Assembly (NCBI RefSeq): GCF_004011505.1
Contig: NZ_SAUN01000001.1
Location: 8,459,501-8,523,500 of the forward strand
Direction of reading: 5' to 3'
DNA length: 64,000 bases
Source of the DNA: Nonomuraea polychroma
Lineage (GTDB): Bacteria; Actinomycetota; Actinomycetes; Streptosporangiales; Streptosporangiaceae
Part shown: positions 50,626-58,871 of the stretch, piece after piece
Numbering within the stretch: position 1 is the first letter of the stretch
How the letters are laid out: every line of letters begins with the position of its first letter
Made by a program: the position numbers and the translations under genes
Notes under the pieces: model-generated
What the model was told of the DNA's origin: nothing
The model's database searches: none
The model's input: the letters and a program-made list of their open reading frames with translations, nothing else

Positions 50626-52614
50626 TCAGCGCTTGCGTCTCTTCCCATGGTGGCCCCGAGCGCCCGGGCGAGGCCCCTCCACGAAGCGCAGCCGGTGGGT
50701 GCGGGCGCGCAGCGGCTCGGCCACCAGCCTGCGCAATTCGTCCATGCCGACCTCGGCGGGATGGCCGGAGCGCACGACCGTGTCGATGATCTCCGGCGCC
50801 TCACGTCCCGCGATCTGGGTGACCTGGTTCATGACCTCGTCAGGGCCGCCCAGCTCCAGCAGCGTGAGCATTCCTTCCGCCATCAGCAGCAGGTGCTCCT
50901 CCGACGTGAGGTCGTCGGGACGCAGCGCGTCCTCCTCGAGGAGAGCAGTCACGGCGATGGGTCCCAGCGCCCGATCCCCGCGCAGCCGCCTGAGGAGCGG
51001 CTGACCGTCGGGCAGCGCATCCGCCAGGGCGTCGAGCATGGCGGCGGCACGGGTACGGAACGGGCAGACGCGGATGGCGTCCAGCAGCGGCTCGACCTCG
51101 CCGCCGTGTGCCGCCAGCCAACCGTCCAGCTCCATCGCGGCCATGTCCGGCGGGTAGTGCTGCGCGAGCACGCCGAGCAGCTCGCCCGGTGCGGCCTGCG
51201 CCAGCTCGCCGACGAGCGGTGCGTCCCGGCCCTCCGCGAGCATCCGCTCCCGCATGGCTCGCACGCCCAGCGGTGTCAGGCTGACGAGCGGGCCCGGCTT
51301 GGCGAGGGGGGCGCGGAGGCGGTCCCGCGCCGCCGGCGGCAACATCTGCTCTTCGTCGTCGAGGTCGCTGGAGTAGAGCTCGTCGGCCATGCCGTGGTCC
51401 AGGTCCACGGCGCCCAGCTCGGCCAGCGCCTCCAGCGCCGCGACCAGGTCCCGGTCGACCTCCTGTCGCCACAGGTCGTGCCGGGGGTCATCGTCGTCGA
51501 GTTGGAAGTTCTCCTGGCAGGCCAGCCAGACCGATTCTTGGAGCCGGGCCACGGGGACGCGGCCCGGCAGGCCGTACACGCTGTTCAGCACATCCGGCAT
51601 GGCCTCGTCGAACTCCTCGGCCAGCAGCGACGCACAGCTCTCCGGCGGGCCCAGCTCCATGCCAAGCTCGAAGAATGCCTCGAAGGCCCGCGCCCACAGC
51701 TGTTCCGGATCACGCAGGAGCGGCGCGGCCTTGGCCACGCGGACGAGACGGCTCTTGTGCACGCGGACCATGCGGATGCCTTTCGCCCATTCGAGCAGGA
51801 AGCTCAGCTTGGGCAGCTCCGTGGCACTGCGGGCCTTGAGGTCCTGCTCGCCGGTGCCGAGGAGTTCGGCCAGCTCACGGGCGTCGGCCAGGCGGAGGTT
51901 CCCGGCGGTGGTGAGCGGCCGTCCGTCCTTTCCCACCCAGTCGGCCAGAGCCGTCAGCCGCCGTACGGTCTGGCTCCGCGCCGCCGCGGCGGCCAGCTCC
52001 GGGGCGGGCGGCAGGGTGACGGGAAGCTGAGGGAACGCCCGCTCTTCGTCGAGCCCGGGGTCGAAGAAGCGCGCCTCCGCAATCTTTTCGAGCAGGTCGG
52101 CGTCGTACGCCACCCGCCCCGCGTCGATGTCTCGCTGGAACCTGTTCAGGACCTCCTGATCGGTGAGATCGACCCCGTGGTCGAGCGCCACCTGCGCCCA
52201 GAACTTCGCCAGCCCGAGACGCAGCGGGTCGTCCAGCACCGCCGGGTAGTCGTTCGCGGCCTCCGCCACGGCCGTCTCCAGCTCGACCGGCGTGGCGCCG
52301 CGCGGATCCCGCAGGCCAGTCGCGTCGAGGTAGCGCAGCAGCGTCAGCAGAGTTTCCGGCGCGGCCTCGAGCATCTCTCGCGGCGCGATGACGTACCGGG
52401 GAATCCATTCCCCCAGGAACCGCCCCACCTGTTCGGCGTTCCAGAAGGCCAGCCGCCCGTCCGTGCTGCGATGACGTGCGTCCAGGGCCGCCTCCAGCAC
52501 AGTGGCGTCGGCCCTCAGCCCGCGACCACCGGCCCAGCCGAGGCAGCGGCGGATCAGCACGTCCTTGGCCGCCTCGAACTCCTCGTACTCGTCCGGCTCG
52601 AAAAAAGTGCGCAT
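50626..52614 (-). CDS. Large conserved hypothetical protein
   Basis: A soluble, Ala/Leu/Glu-rich, mostly helical protein of about 662 residues, without membrane spans or a signal peptide. The N-terminal 60 residues (MRTFFEPDEYEEFEAAKDVL) and a C-terminal basic tail (ARGHHGKRRKR) flank many helical segments, among them EMLEAAPETLLTLLRYLDAT and a LSLTPLGVRAMRERML-like winged-helix element (SLTPLGVRAMRERM). Codon use is excellent. ATG 52614 is chosen for GAGGAATC before it. Similar long helical proteins are widespread in Streptomyces but uncharacterised. I cannot assign a function. Confidence 0.72.
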   Translation of the reverse strand: MRTFFEPDEYEEFEAAKDVLIRRCLGWAGGRGLRADATVLEAALDARHRSTDGRLAFWNAEQVGRFLGEWIPRYVIAPREMLEAAPETLLTLLRYLDATGLRDPRGATPVELETAVAEAANDYPAVLDDPLRLGLAKFWAQVALDHGVDLTDQEVLNRFQRDIDAGRVAYDADLLEKIAEARFFDPGLDEERAFPQLPVTLPPAPELAAAAARSQTVRRLTALADWVGKDGRPLTTAGNLRLADARELAELLGTGEQDLKARSATELPKLSFLLEWAKGIRMVRVHKSRLVRVAKAAPLLRDPEQLWARAFEAFFELGMELGPPESCASLLAEEFDEAMPDVLNSVYGLPGRVPVARLQESVWLACQENFQLDDDDPRHDLWRQEVDRDLVAALEALAELGAVDLDHGMADELYSSDLDDEEQMLPPAARDRLRAPLAKPGPLVSLTPLGVRAMRERMLAEGRDAPLVGELAQAAPGELLGVLAQHYPPDMAAMELDGWLAAHGGEVEPLLDAIRVCPFRTRAAAMLDALADALPDGQPLLRRLRGDRALGPIAVTALLEEDALRPDDLTSEEHLLLMAEGMLTLLELGGPDEVMNQVTQIAGREAPEIIDTVVRSGHPAEVGMDELRRLVAEPLRARTHRLRFVEGPRPGARGHHGKRRKR

Positions 52615-52752
52615 GATTCCTCGTGATCCCGGGGGTCGGTCTTCTTGCCCGCTGGCCATGGCACCACAGCAACCAGTGGCTCCCCATGATGGTCCGAACG
52701 GCCCCTTGGGCGGGCACGGGGACGGAAAATCACGCCCGCGGCCGACGACTCC

Positions 52753-52920
52753 TCCAAATGCCGAGCCAGGACACCGCCGGCCGATACCTAGCTGAACAAA
52801 GCAGACGATCCACAGAGGAGCTCATGGTCGAGTACGTGCTCGAACGTTTCCTCTACCGCTTGGCGGCGTCCCCTTTGGGCGGTCGGCATTTCATCCTCAA
52901 AGGAGGCCTGCTGCCCGCCC
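52753..52920 (+). pseudogene. Remnant of an AbiEii/AbiGii-type nucleotidyltransferase
   Basis: One frame reads RRSTEELMVEYVLERFLYRL, then AASPLGGRHFILKGGLL. This is the conserved N-terminus of AbiEii toxins and related type IV abortive-infection nucleotidyltransferases (usual pattern ERFLYRLSxSPYxxRFVLKGGxxL). The catalytic G-S-x(n)-D-x-D part is absent; the sequence turns into unrelated PAPLRAGRCRG. It marks a lost defence or toxin-antitoxin module. Confidence 0.65.
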
Positions 52921-53001
52921 CACTCAGAGCCGGCCGGTGCCGCGGGAACCCTGCGAGCAATCGCGTTCACGTCGTACGCTGAAACCATGAAAGGCGGTGT
53001 C

Positions 53002-53295
53002 ATGAGCGCTCAGCCCGTTGGCGGAGGCCCGGTAGACCATCCGAGAGTTCCGAAGACGATCGGCGGCATCTCCAACGCGCTGCGCGGAAGCCGCCGCGCT
53101 CAGTTCTTCGCCGAGCTTCTGGAAGCGCAGCAGGGCCCTGAGCTAGACGGGGTACTGACCGCTTGGTGGGGCCGCGCGATGCTCGACACCGATCCTGATC
53201 GGGACCGGGTACGCGCGGCGGCAGAAGCTGGAACCCTGCCGACCACGAGCATGGAGGAGGTCCTCCGCCGACGGCAGGAGCGCGGCGTCCGATGA
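53002..53295 (+). CDS. Small helical protein, antitoxin-like
   Basis: A 97-residue acidic/basic helical protein (GGISNALRGSRRAQFFAELL, then VRAAAEAGTLPTTSMEEVLR). The GTC-ATG start at 53002 has AAGGCGGTG upstream; ATG 52987 is possible. The next frame begins directly after its stop and encodes a compact toxin-like protein, the order usual for antitoxin-toxin pairs. It resembles DUF6247-type partners loosely; no DNA-binding motif is certain. Confidence 0.55.
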   Translation: MSAQPVGGGPVDHPRVPKTIGGISNALRGSRRAQFFAELLEAQQGPELDGVLTAWWGRAMLDTDPDRDRVRAAAEAGTLPTTSMEEVLRRRQERGVR

Positions 53296-53346
53296 GCGCG
53301 AAGCGAAGAGGACGACGACCTATGGCCGGTTGTCCCTTCGGAGATC

Positions 53347-53571
53347 GTGGCTGACACGCTTGCTGACCCATCGGTCTCAGCGGAGGTGTTCTCGACAGTG
53401 GCGGCACTCACGGTCGCGATCTGTGAGGACCCGTGGCTGGCTGGAAGCGACCAAGTCGGTGCCGATCCCGATTGGAGAGAGATCTTGATACCTAAGGGGT
53501 ATGGCATCGCGGAGTACAGGATCGACAGGAAGAACCAGCAAGTCGTCCTGACCCGCGTAGTCCTGTTCTGA
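53347..53571 (+). CDS. Small toxin-like protein (ParE/RelE-like C-terminus)
   Basis: A 74-residue protein from GTG 53347 (CGGAG upstream), in the same frame as the preceding antitoxin-like gene. Coding-like sequence extends upstream to that stop (DDDLWPVVPSEIVADTLADP), so an unusual start between 53296 and 53347 is possible. The C-terminus DWREILIPKGYGIAEYRIDR and QQVVLTRVVLF is the beta-hairpin pattern of RelE/ParE-fold toxins. The pairing suggests a type II toxin-antitoxin module; this is inference from shape and order. Confidence 0.5.
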   Translation: MADTLADPSVSAEVFSTVAALTVAICEDPWLAGSDQVGADPDWREILIPKGYGIAEYRIDRKNQQVVLTRVVLF

Positions 53572-53573
53572 CA

Positions 53574-53765
53574 GAATCCACCTGTCGCCGAAGATGCCGG
53601 CGAAGAGGCGGGCCACAACGTCTCGGCCCTCGTATTCGAGGGGCCATGGGTGGCATGGGGATGAATACGTCGTCCGTCAGAAGGGCCACCAGCGCATCGA
53701 GATCGGCGGACTCGTACACGCGTATCTTCAACCGGCCGATGACAAGGGTGTGGGCCAGCGACCAT
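53574..53765 (-). pseudogene. SnoaL-like domain remnant
   Basis: Minus-strand frames give YESADLDALVALLTDDVFIP and MPPM, then (in another frame) LEYEGRDVVARLFAGIFGDR. This is the SnoaL/NTF2 domain found at the C-terminus of SigJ-type ECF sigma factors or as a free protein. A frameshift lies in the middle, and the sigma-factor part is absent. Confidence 0.6.
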
Positions 53766-53813
53766 GTCGGGGCGGCGCCGGATCTCGGCTGATTGTCGGT
53801 ACGCCCTGCCACC

Positions 53814-54191
53814 ATGACCCGCATGACGACGACCGATCCCTTAGCCCCGTTCCAGTGGCCTAACGTGTCCGAGAGCAAGGGCGGCGGCCCACTGGGCGTG
53901 ATCTTCAGCGTAGCCTTCTTCCGCGGGCTCGACCCGGCGGAGGTGGTGCGCCGCTTCAGCTGCGGCGAGGACTCCGGCCAGGAGTCGGACTTCGGCGGAC
54001 TCGAGGACAAAGCCGACGAGTTCGTCAACGAGACGGATGGCGGGGATGGCGGCGGCTACGTGGGCGTCTCCCAGGCCGGCGAGTGGTGCGTGGCCATCGA
54101 GCCCCATGGGTGGATGGTGAAGTTCCACGAGGTGGTGACCAAGCTGTCGCGGGGCCGCCGGCGGCGGCGTATCCGCCGGAGCGGGCTGTGA
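53814..54191 (+). CDS. DUF6461-like protein with altered C-terminus
   Basis: A protein of about 125 residues. FFRGLDPAEVVRRFSCGEDS and YVGVSQAGEWCVAIEPHGWM are typical of the actinobacterial DUF6461 family (usual order: GLDPxEVxRRLG..., GWxLxxExNGW). In the family a strand with a second hydrophobic motif follows; here the end is KLSRGRRRRRIRRSGL, which looks like frameshifted DNA. The product may be truncated and inactive. ATG 53814 or 53823 are equivalent candidates. No function is known. Confidence 0.6.
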   Translation: MTRMTTTDPLAPFQWPNVSESKGGGPLGVIFSVAFFRGLDPAEVVRRFSCGEDSGQESDFGGLEDKADEFVNETDGGDGGGYVGVSQAGEWCVAIEPHGWMVKFHEVVTKLSRGRRRRRIRRSGL

Positions 54192-54218
54192 CCGTTAGCT
54201 TCTAACTTCGCGGCTGCC

Positions 54219-54500
54219 TCAGCAAGCCTCACTCGGCCCCTTCGTGTCGAACGCTTGGGCGACTGCAAGGCTGTCTTCGTAGACATGGTGACGGGTGACC
54301 AGGCCGTCTTCGACGGTGAGGTGCAAGGCGAACCGAGCGCCATAAGCACGCCCGGTGGAGCGGGCGGCCTCCGGCCAGTCCAGCTTCCAGTCGCCCCGCT
54401 CGGCATACATCTCAGCGATGCGCTCGGGATCGCCCTCGCCGATCCGGCGCAACAGCTCCTCCACGACAGCGCGGGTGGTCACGGGTACGGCTATGGACAC
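54219..54500 (-). CDS. SnoaL-like protein, internally deleted
   Basis: A 93-residue NTF2-fold protein: VVEELLRRIGEGDPERIAEM, then DWKLDWPEAARS, then ARFALHLTVEDGLVTRHHVY and EDSLAVAQAF. Family members are about 125-135 residues; the middle segment after DWKLDWP (usually a Trp-x-Arg-Pro helix of about 35 residues) is missing, while both ends are well conserved. The frame is intact, so a short product can be made, but folding is doubtful. Start ATG or TTG near 54500. Confidence 0.65.
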   Translation of the reverse strand: MSIAVPVTTRAVVEELLRRIGEGDPERIAEMYAERGDWKLDWPEAARSTGRAYGARFALHLTVEDGLVTRHHVYEDSLAVAQAFDTKGPSEAC

Positions 54501-54639
54501 GACGTATCACTCCGATCCGAAGTCCACGTCCGACTGACGCGGCGAGATCAGCATTCTGGCCAGCGCCGACAGATCGGCGCCATTACTTCCCAGGTAACGG
54601 CGCGGAACGTCAAGATCCACTTTCGCAACAGGCCCTAAT

Positions 54640-54910
54640 CGTCCCTTCTTCCCTCGGAGGTGCCACCGCAGCAGGTCATGGATCCTCTGGGCAGTGCCGT
54701 CGTCCGCCTGCCCCACGCCAAAGTCCAACGCCCCGAGTCCGATAAGGCGACGGAACACGATCGGGTCTGCGGCCCAAACCCGCACGTGACCGTGATGAGG
54801 GCGGCCGGATCCCGGCGCGTCGCAGCCTCGTGCAACCGGTCAACGCCGGGGCGCTCCGCCGTAACATCCAGAACCGCGTTGAGCAGCGCCGCCCGACGGA
54901 TCCTCAAAAG
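54640..54910 (-). pseudogene. C-terminal remnant of a TetR-family regulator
   Basis: Two minus-strand frames join as AALLNAVLDVTAERPGVDRL, then EAATRRDPAALITV and VWAADPIVFRRLIGLGALDF. TetR regulators with a C-terminal pattern DPxxxLxxxxxxWxxDPxLFRRLIGLAALD match well. The HTH is missing, and a frameshift splits the rest. Confidence 0.5.
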
Positions 54911-55012
54911 TAGCGCACCCAGCGTCCGACAGTGACGCCCCCTTTGGCCTTCGGAGCCCACAGCGCTCAAGCGCCTGTTCGTGTGGCCGCCATCTGGACA
55001 AGGGCGGCATCA

Positions 55013-55135
55013 TGGGGCGCCGGCCCAGCGATTCAGTCCGCACCTACATCGGCTCGGGCGGTGGCAACGGCTTCACCACGGCTCCCGACGTGGTCCGCTT
55101 CACGACGGCGCTGCAGGAGGACGAGACGAGGTGCG
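55013..55135 (+). pseudogene. Fragment of a beta-lactamase-fold serine hydrolase
   Basis: About 38 codons read SVRTYIGSGGGNGFTTAPDV and VRFTTALQEDE. This matches the GHxGxxxGxxSxPxDxxRFxxAL segment late in class C-like beta-lactamases/esterases. Nothing else of that gene is present. Confidence 0.5.
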
Positions 55136-55265
55136 ATGGGACCTCGCAGCAATCGGCGCGTACCAGAGGCAAGGCTTGACGTGTTGGCTAATCACTTCGC
55201 CTCCCGTGCGCGTTCTGCGCCATCTGATGTTGCAGATCATGCGCCATATCTTGCATCATGTAATC

Positions 55266-55562
55266 ATGAGCGTGAGCCGCACTCCCGTACCCCTCACTGA
55301 CCAGGATCGAGAACTGCTGGAGGCCATCCGTACACCCGGCAGTGCGGAGAACATGGCCATCCAGCACCTGGCGGGCCAGACCCTTGGACCCGACACATCC
55401 ACTGCGGCGGCCCTGCACACGCTGGTTGATGTGGCGCGCAAGGCGGTCCTGGAAGAGGTCATGGTTACCGGATACGCAGCCCTCGCCGCAGCACAGGACA
55501 ATGAGGATCGCGCCTTCAGACGGGCCGCGCGCCGCCGCACCGCCGAGGTCGCCACCGACTGA
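55266..55562 (+). CDS. Antitoxin of a MazEF/PemIK-like pair
   Basis: A 98-residue helical protein: PVPLTDQDRELLEAIRTPGS near the start, ALHTLVDVARKAVLEEVMVT in the middle and a basic tail RAFRRAARRRTAEVATD. The stop overlaps the toxin ATG by one base (TGATG), the usual antitoxin-first coupling. A ribbon-helix-helix fold is possible, but no known antitoxin family can be named by eye. The leader just before (55227-55266) repeats TTGCA and ATCATG, as in autoregulated TA promoters. Confidence 0.72.
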   Translation: MSVSRTPVPLTDQDRELLEAIRTPGSAENMAIQHLAGQTLGPDTSTAAALHTLVDVARKAVLEEVMVTGYAALAAAQDNEDRAFRRAARRRTAEVATD

Positions 55563-55891
55563 TGTCCTCCGGCAACAGCTACCCGCTTCGCGGGCGCATC
55601 TACATGGCTGATCTGGGCGAGGAGTACGGTGAAAAGCCGTACGTCATCGTCAGCAACAACGCTCGCAACCGTGCCCTGGCCACCTATCTCGCCGTACGGA
55701 TCACCACCTCTTCCAAGCCTCCTCTGCCGAGCATCATCGAACTCGCGCCCGAGGACCCAGTCGTCGGGCGAGCGCTCTGCGACGACATTGTGATCCTTTT
55801 CGCCGAGGATCTGCGGCGCGACCTGGGGGGTATGAGTCTCCAGACGATGATGCGCATCAGTCAAGGACTACGGCACGCGCTCGCGCTGTAG
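55562..55891 (+). CDS. MazF/PemK-family endoribonuclease toxin
   Basis: A 109-residue type II toxin. LRGRIYMADLGEEYGEKPYV and IVSNNARNRALATYLAVRIT are the conserved SH3-like barrel of MazF/PemK mRNA interferases (usual pattern RGxIxxxxLxPxxGxEqxgxRPxVVxSxx). The C-terminal half VVGRALCDDIVILFAEDLRR retains the conserved C-D-x-x pattern. The length is normal. It would cleave mRNA at short sequences when the antitoxin at 55266 is degraded. It is the only intact, recognisable stability module in this decayed region. Confidence 0.85.
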   Translation: MSSGNSYPLRGRIYMADLGEEYGEKPYVIVSNNARNRALATYLAVRITTSSKPPLPSIIELAPEDPVVGRALCDDIVILFAEDLRRDLGGMSLQTMMRISQGLRHALAL

Positions 55892-56063
55892 GCAGCCCAG
55901 CAAAGGCGGTCCAGAGCCACGAGCAATTTCATCCAGGCGTCGACGGGCGTCGGGGCAGAGGTAAATCTATCTTCGGCATTGAAGGGGCGGCTCGGCCGTT
56001 CTACCGCGTTTCTGTATGGGATGACGTTCTCGACACCCTGGGCTTGGCGGACATACCGTCAAC

Positions 56064-56506
56064 ATGCCAGAGTTCCACCCGGCCCTGGCCGAACAGGGAC
56101 GCCAGATCATCGAGCACGGACTGGATATTCCGCACGATACCGATCTGGTGCCCTTGTCTGACGCTTGTCCCGTGACGTTATCGAAGGCGATCTTACAGCG
56201 GCGCTGTTCTCTCACGGGGATGCCCTGGAATGGATCGTGTTCGAGTACGACGCCGGTTGGCAATCACGGGGCCTGACCGCGCTCCATGTCGACGACGCCC
56301 CCTGCACGGGCAGGAAGCGCGAGTCGACATACGATTCGAGGCCTGGACGCGCAGCCAGACCAGACACTGGAGCCTGGGCGGCCGGCACCTTATCCACACA
56401 CGCATCCTCCGTGCTCAGCGGATAGCTCAGCTGCACGTGGCCACACGCACCATCGCGACACCGCAGGGCTGGGCGATCATGGTCTGGCGAGGCCGAGTTG
56501 ACTGAC
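56064..56506 (+). pseudogene. Frameshifted hypothetical gene
   Basis: Three successive frames are protein-like: MPEFHPALAEQGRQIIEHGL and DIPHDTDLVPLSDA, then VIEGDLTAALFSHGDALEWI and VFEYDAGWQSRGLTALHVDD, then LIHTRILRAQRIAQLHVATR and TIATPQGWAIMVWRG to a stop at 56506. No family is recognised. The intact ancestor would have been about 145 residues. The 170 bases before it and 200 after it hold nothing assigned. Confidence 0.5.
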
Positions 56507-56704
56507 GAGCAGCGGGTGGAGTGGGCGGCGCGCTGGACGAGTCGCGGCGGTTGGCGGAGCGGCCCTGTGAGCGCAGGGCGCGGAGTTAGACGTACGGTGC
56601 TCGTCGGCCACCGCCTGCCCGTTGCCGGTGAGCCGGGCCCGCCACCGTGACACCGCCCTGACCAGCGGTGCGTGTGATCCGATCGGCCTCGCTATGGTGG
56701 TCTC

Positions 56705-57139
56705 ATGTCTCAAACGTCCCGCACCGAGCAGCAGCCCGGCGGTACGGACTCCGCTGCCGCCGAGGCGCTACGCGCCGCCGAGCAGCGCCTGCAGCAGGCC
56801 CAGTTGGCCTCGGACGTGGCGGAGCTGGACCGCTTGATCGACGACCGGCTGGTGTTCACCGGGCCGGACGGCCGGCACTACACCAAGCAGGACGATCTGG
56901 AGATACACCGGTCCGGCCGGCAGTCCATGACGCGGGTCGAGCAGGAGGACCTGAAGGTGCTCGTCGCCGGGGACACCGGCGTGACGTGGTTCCTCGGCAC
57001 GCTGGAAGGTGTCATGAACGGCGAGCGGTTCCACGCCCGAGTGCGCTACACCCGTACCTGGGTGCGGGATGGCGGAGAATGGCGCCTGATCGCGGGGCAC
57101 GTCAGCCCGGCCGACGCCGGCACCGCCCTGACTGGGTGA
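56705..57139 (+). CDS. Nuclear transport factor 2-like protein (DUF4440)
   Basis: A 144-residue DUF4440/NTF2-fold protein. EALRAAEQRLQQAQLASDVA and ELDRLIDDRLVFTGPDGRHY are the family N-terminus, then MTRVEQEDLKVLVAGDTGVT and RYTRTWVRDGGEWRLIAGHV the C-terminal sheet (usual end W-R-I-v-a-x-H). The ATG at 56705 has a weak GGTGGTCTC upstream, and the first 20 residues are disordered. Complete and apparently functional. It is one of three NTF2-like genes or fragments within 4 kb. Confidence 0.83.
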   Translation: MSQTSRTEQQPGGTDSAAAEALRAAEQRLQQAQLASDVAELDRLIDDRLVFTGPDGRHYTKQDDLEIHRSGRQSMTRVEQEDLKVLVAGDTGVTWFLGTLEGVMNGERFHARVRYTRTWVRDGGEWRLIAGHVSPADAGTALTG

Positions 57140-57329
57140 CCGCCGCGCCGGTCCGTCGGTCACTCCCTGTGTACGGGCGGAAGCGCCGGCGGGTTCCCGC
57201 CGCTCGTCCTTCCCCGATCTGGAGGGCCGCTGGGCTCAGCTGCCCGGGCCACGGAGAAACCGGGGTTCCGTAGTCGGTAGTCACAAGTGAGCCTGGATTT
57301 GGGTATCGACCTGCGGGGACACGTGTAGG

Positions 57330-57590
57330 CCACCGACCACGGCGCTTACCACGTGAGCGTGACCACCGACACCGGCGCCAAGCTGTCCAGATCGCTGATC
57401 CGCGACGGCAAGATGCCGCCGCCCGGCACCCGCGACTGGATGCTCGACATCACCAGCCGGCCCGGCGACACCGACTCCTTTGTCGACGCCATGGATGGCC
57501 GGTCGGCCGGATGCTGGCCGACCCCAAGCACTTCTACCGCAGCTTCACCACCCAGGAACTGGATCGCCTCATGACCGCCCGCCCCACAGG
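57330..57590 (+). pseudogene. Unidentified truncated gene
   Basis: A frame reads YHVSVTTDTGAKLSRSLIRD and GKMPPPGTRDWMLDITSRPG, then after a frameshift MLADPKHFYRSFTTQELDRL and MTARP. The last part (57546-57588) is similar in DNA to 45943-45984, where HTTQELDRIMTPRP can be read. Both places look like 3' remains of one gene family I cannot name. Confidence 0.45.
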
Positions 57591-57639
57591 AACACCGCCG
57601 CACCGTACGAGCACGCGACCATGCCGTTGACAGGCCACA

Positions 57640-57870
57640 CACCTTGGGCGATGGCGGCCGAACGGGGTGAGCTGGTGGATGTCGTGGCGGGCCCGCAGCG
57701 CCGCGATCGCCGCCTGGTCCGGTGGCCCGCCGCCGGCCGTTCGGCCAGTTCCTGCAGGTAGTCCTCGTGGCCGCTCGGGGACACCATGAAGAGCATCCGC
57801 GCGGGCATGGGCTCGGCGTTGAAGAAGGCGTGTGGGCAGCCCGCGGGCACGTGCATGATCGCGCTCCGAG
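57640..57870 (-). pseudogene. Cupin-domain remnant
   Basis: The minus strand reads VHVPAGCPHAFFNAEPMPAR and MLFMVSPSGHEDYLQELAER, then in another frame PDQAAIAALRARHDIHQLTP. This is the second half of quercetinase-like cupins (GxxVxVPxGxPHxFxN motif 2). The N-terminal cupin motif 1 is missing and a frameshift breaks the tail. Confidence 0.65.
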
Positions 57871-57960
57871 GTGTCCGGATCTGGACACGTGGTCTTCGTC
57901 AACCTGGATGATGCTTGGAACGTCCCACAGCGTCGTGTCCCCTACCTCTGGAGCCGCTCT

Positions 57961-58332
57961 ATGGGTTACCCGCCCCAGCCGCACGACCCGTACGGCCAGC
58001 AGTCCGGCGCCCAGTCCGGCCCGCAGTACCCGCAGCCGTACCAGCCTCAGCCGTACCAGCCGCAGCCCTACAGCCAGCCGTACGGGCCGGTGCCGAGCGG
58101 TCCCCTGTATGGGCCAGTGCAGTACACGACGGTGAAGGAGTGGGGATTCAACCCGATAACCATGATCATTCATGGCTGTCTGTGGGTGTTCCTGCACTGG
58201 TGGCTGGCGCTGTTCACCATCGGGCTGTGGCTGATCGTGGCCATCCCGGTGTCGTTCATCGGCTGGAGGGTGACTCGCCATCTGCCGGTGCAGCACGTCC
58301 AGCATCCGCCCTACCCGCCGCAGGGGTATTAG
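57961..58332 (+). CDS. Pro/Tyr-rich small membrane protein
   Basis: A 123-residue protein with a repetitive N-terminus of about 60 residues rich in Pro, Tyr and Gln (tandem PYQPQPYQPQPYSQPYG) and a C-terminal membrane part with one or two helices (ITMIIHGCLWVFLHWWLALF, then IGLWLIVAIPVSFIGW). Such proline-rich-plus-membrane proteins are common in Actinobacteria and are thought to be envelope- or septum-associated; the N-terminus is probably cytoplasmic and disordered. ATG 57961 has GGAG eight bases upstream. It follows decayed genes and seems intact. Confidence 0.72.
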   Translation: MGYPPQPHDPYGQQSGAQSGPQYPQPYQPQPYQPQPYSQPYGPVPSGPLYGPVQYTTVKEWGFNPITMIIHGCLWVFLHWWLALFTIGLWLIVAIPVSFIGWRVTRHLPVQHVQHPPYPPQGY

Positions 58333-58871
58333 GCCGAACACCAGATCAGCTCGAACCGGGAATCGCCTGCGTCGGTGGAGATAGTCGAACCGATCGCGCG
58401 GTAAAGGATCATCTCGGCGTACTCGCTCACCGCGAGGAACATCTTGCCGTTGACGTTGGAGCGGCGGTCATGGCCCGGCGAGCTACGGCAGCACAAGCGC
58501 GCCCGCGACCGCTGAAGTAATCTCCAGCACCGTGCGCCATAGGCGCGGCACCCACTCGGTGGGGCGCGAGCACCCGGGACAGGTCGCCGATGCGGCGCGG
58601 TCAGCCAGCCCACGGCGTACGCGTGCCCCACGCGGTAATCGGGATGCACGGCCACCAGCGCTGCCCGTCGCGCCGCGGGCACGCGGGCAACAGATCAGAA
58701 TCTCTCTGGCAAATGCCACAGAGCGACACCGGGATCCCGCCGCCGACCCTCTCTTGCTCGCTTGACTCCCACAGCGCACGCCCGGCTCAGTCCGCGCTTT
58801 CGCCGGCCCGAGCCTCTGCATCCCGCCTGACACCCGCCTCATGGCTCGGCCAGGAGAGAGCTCTACTTCTG
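58333..58871. other. Spacer with short unassigned coding fragments
   Basis: Minus-strand fragments read GKMFLAVSEYAEMILYRAIG (58329-58450), RLWRTVLEITSAVAGALVLP (58483-58545) and RRAALVAVHPDYRVGHAYAV (58610-58680). They look like remains of two or three genes, but no family is recognised and none has a plausible start. Confidence 0.4.

Noticed and set aside
50548..52626. Plus-strand frame of about 690 codons opposite the large hypothetical gene
   Set aside because: Both strands are open. The minus strand has a good start and ribosome site and balanced helical composition; the plus strand is His/Arg/Gln-rich mirror sequence.
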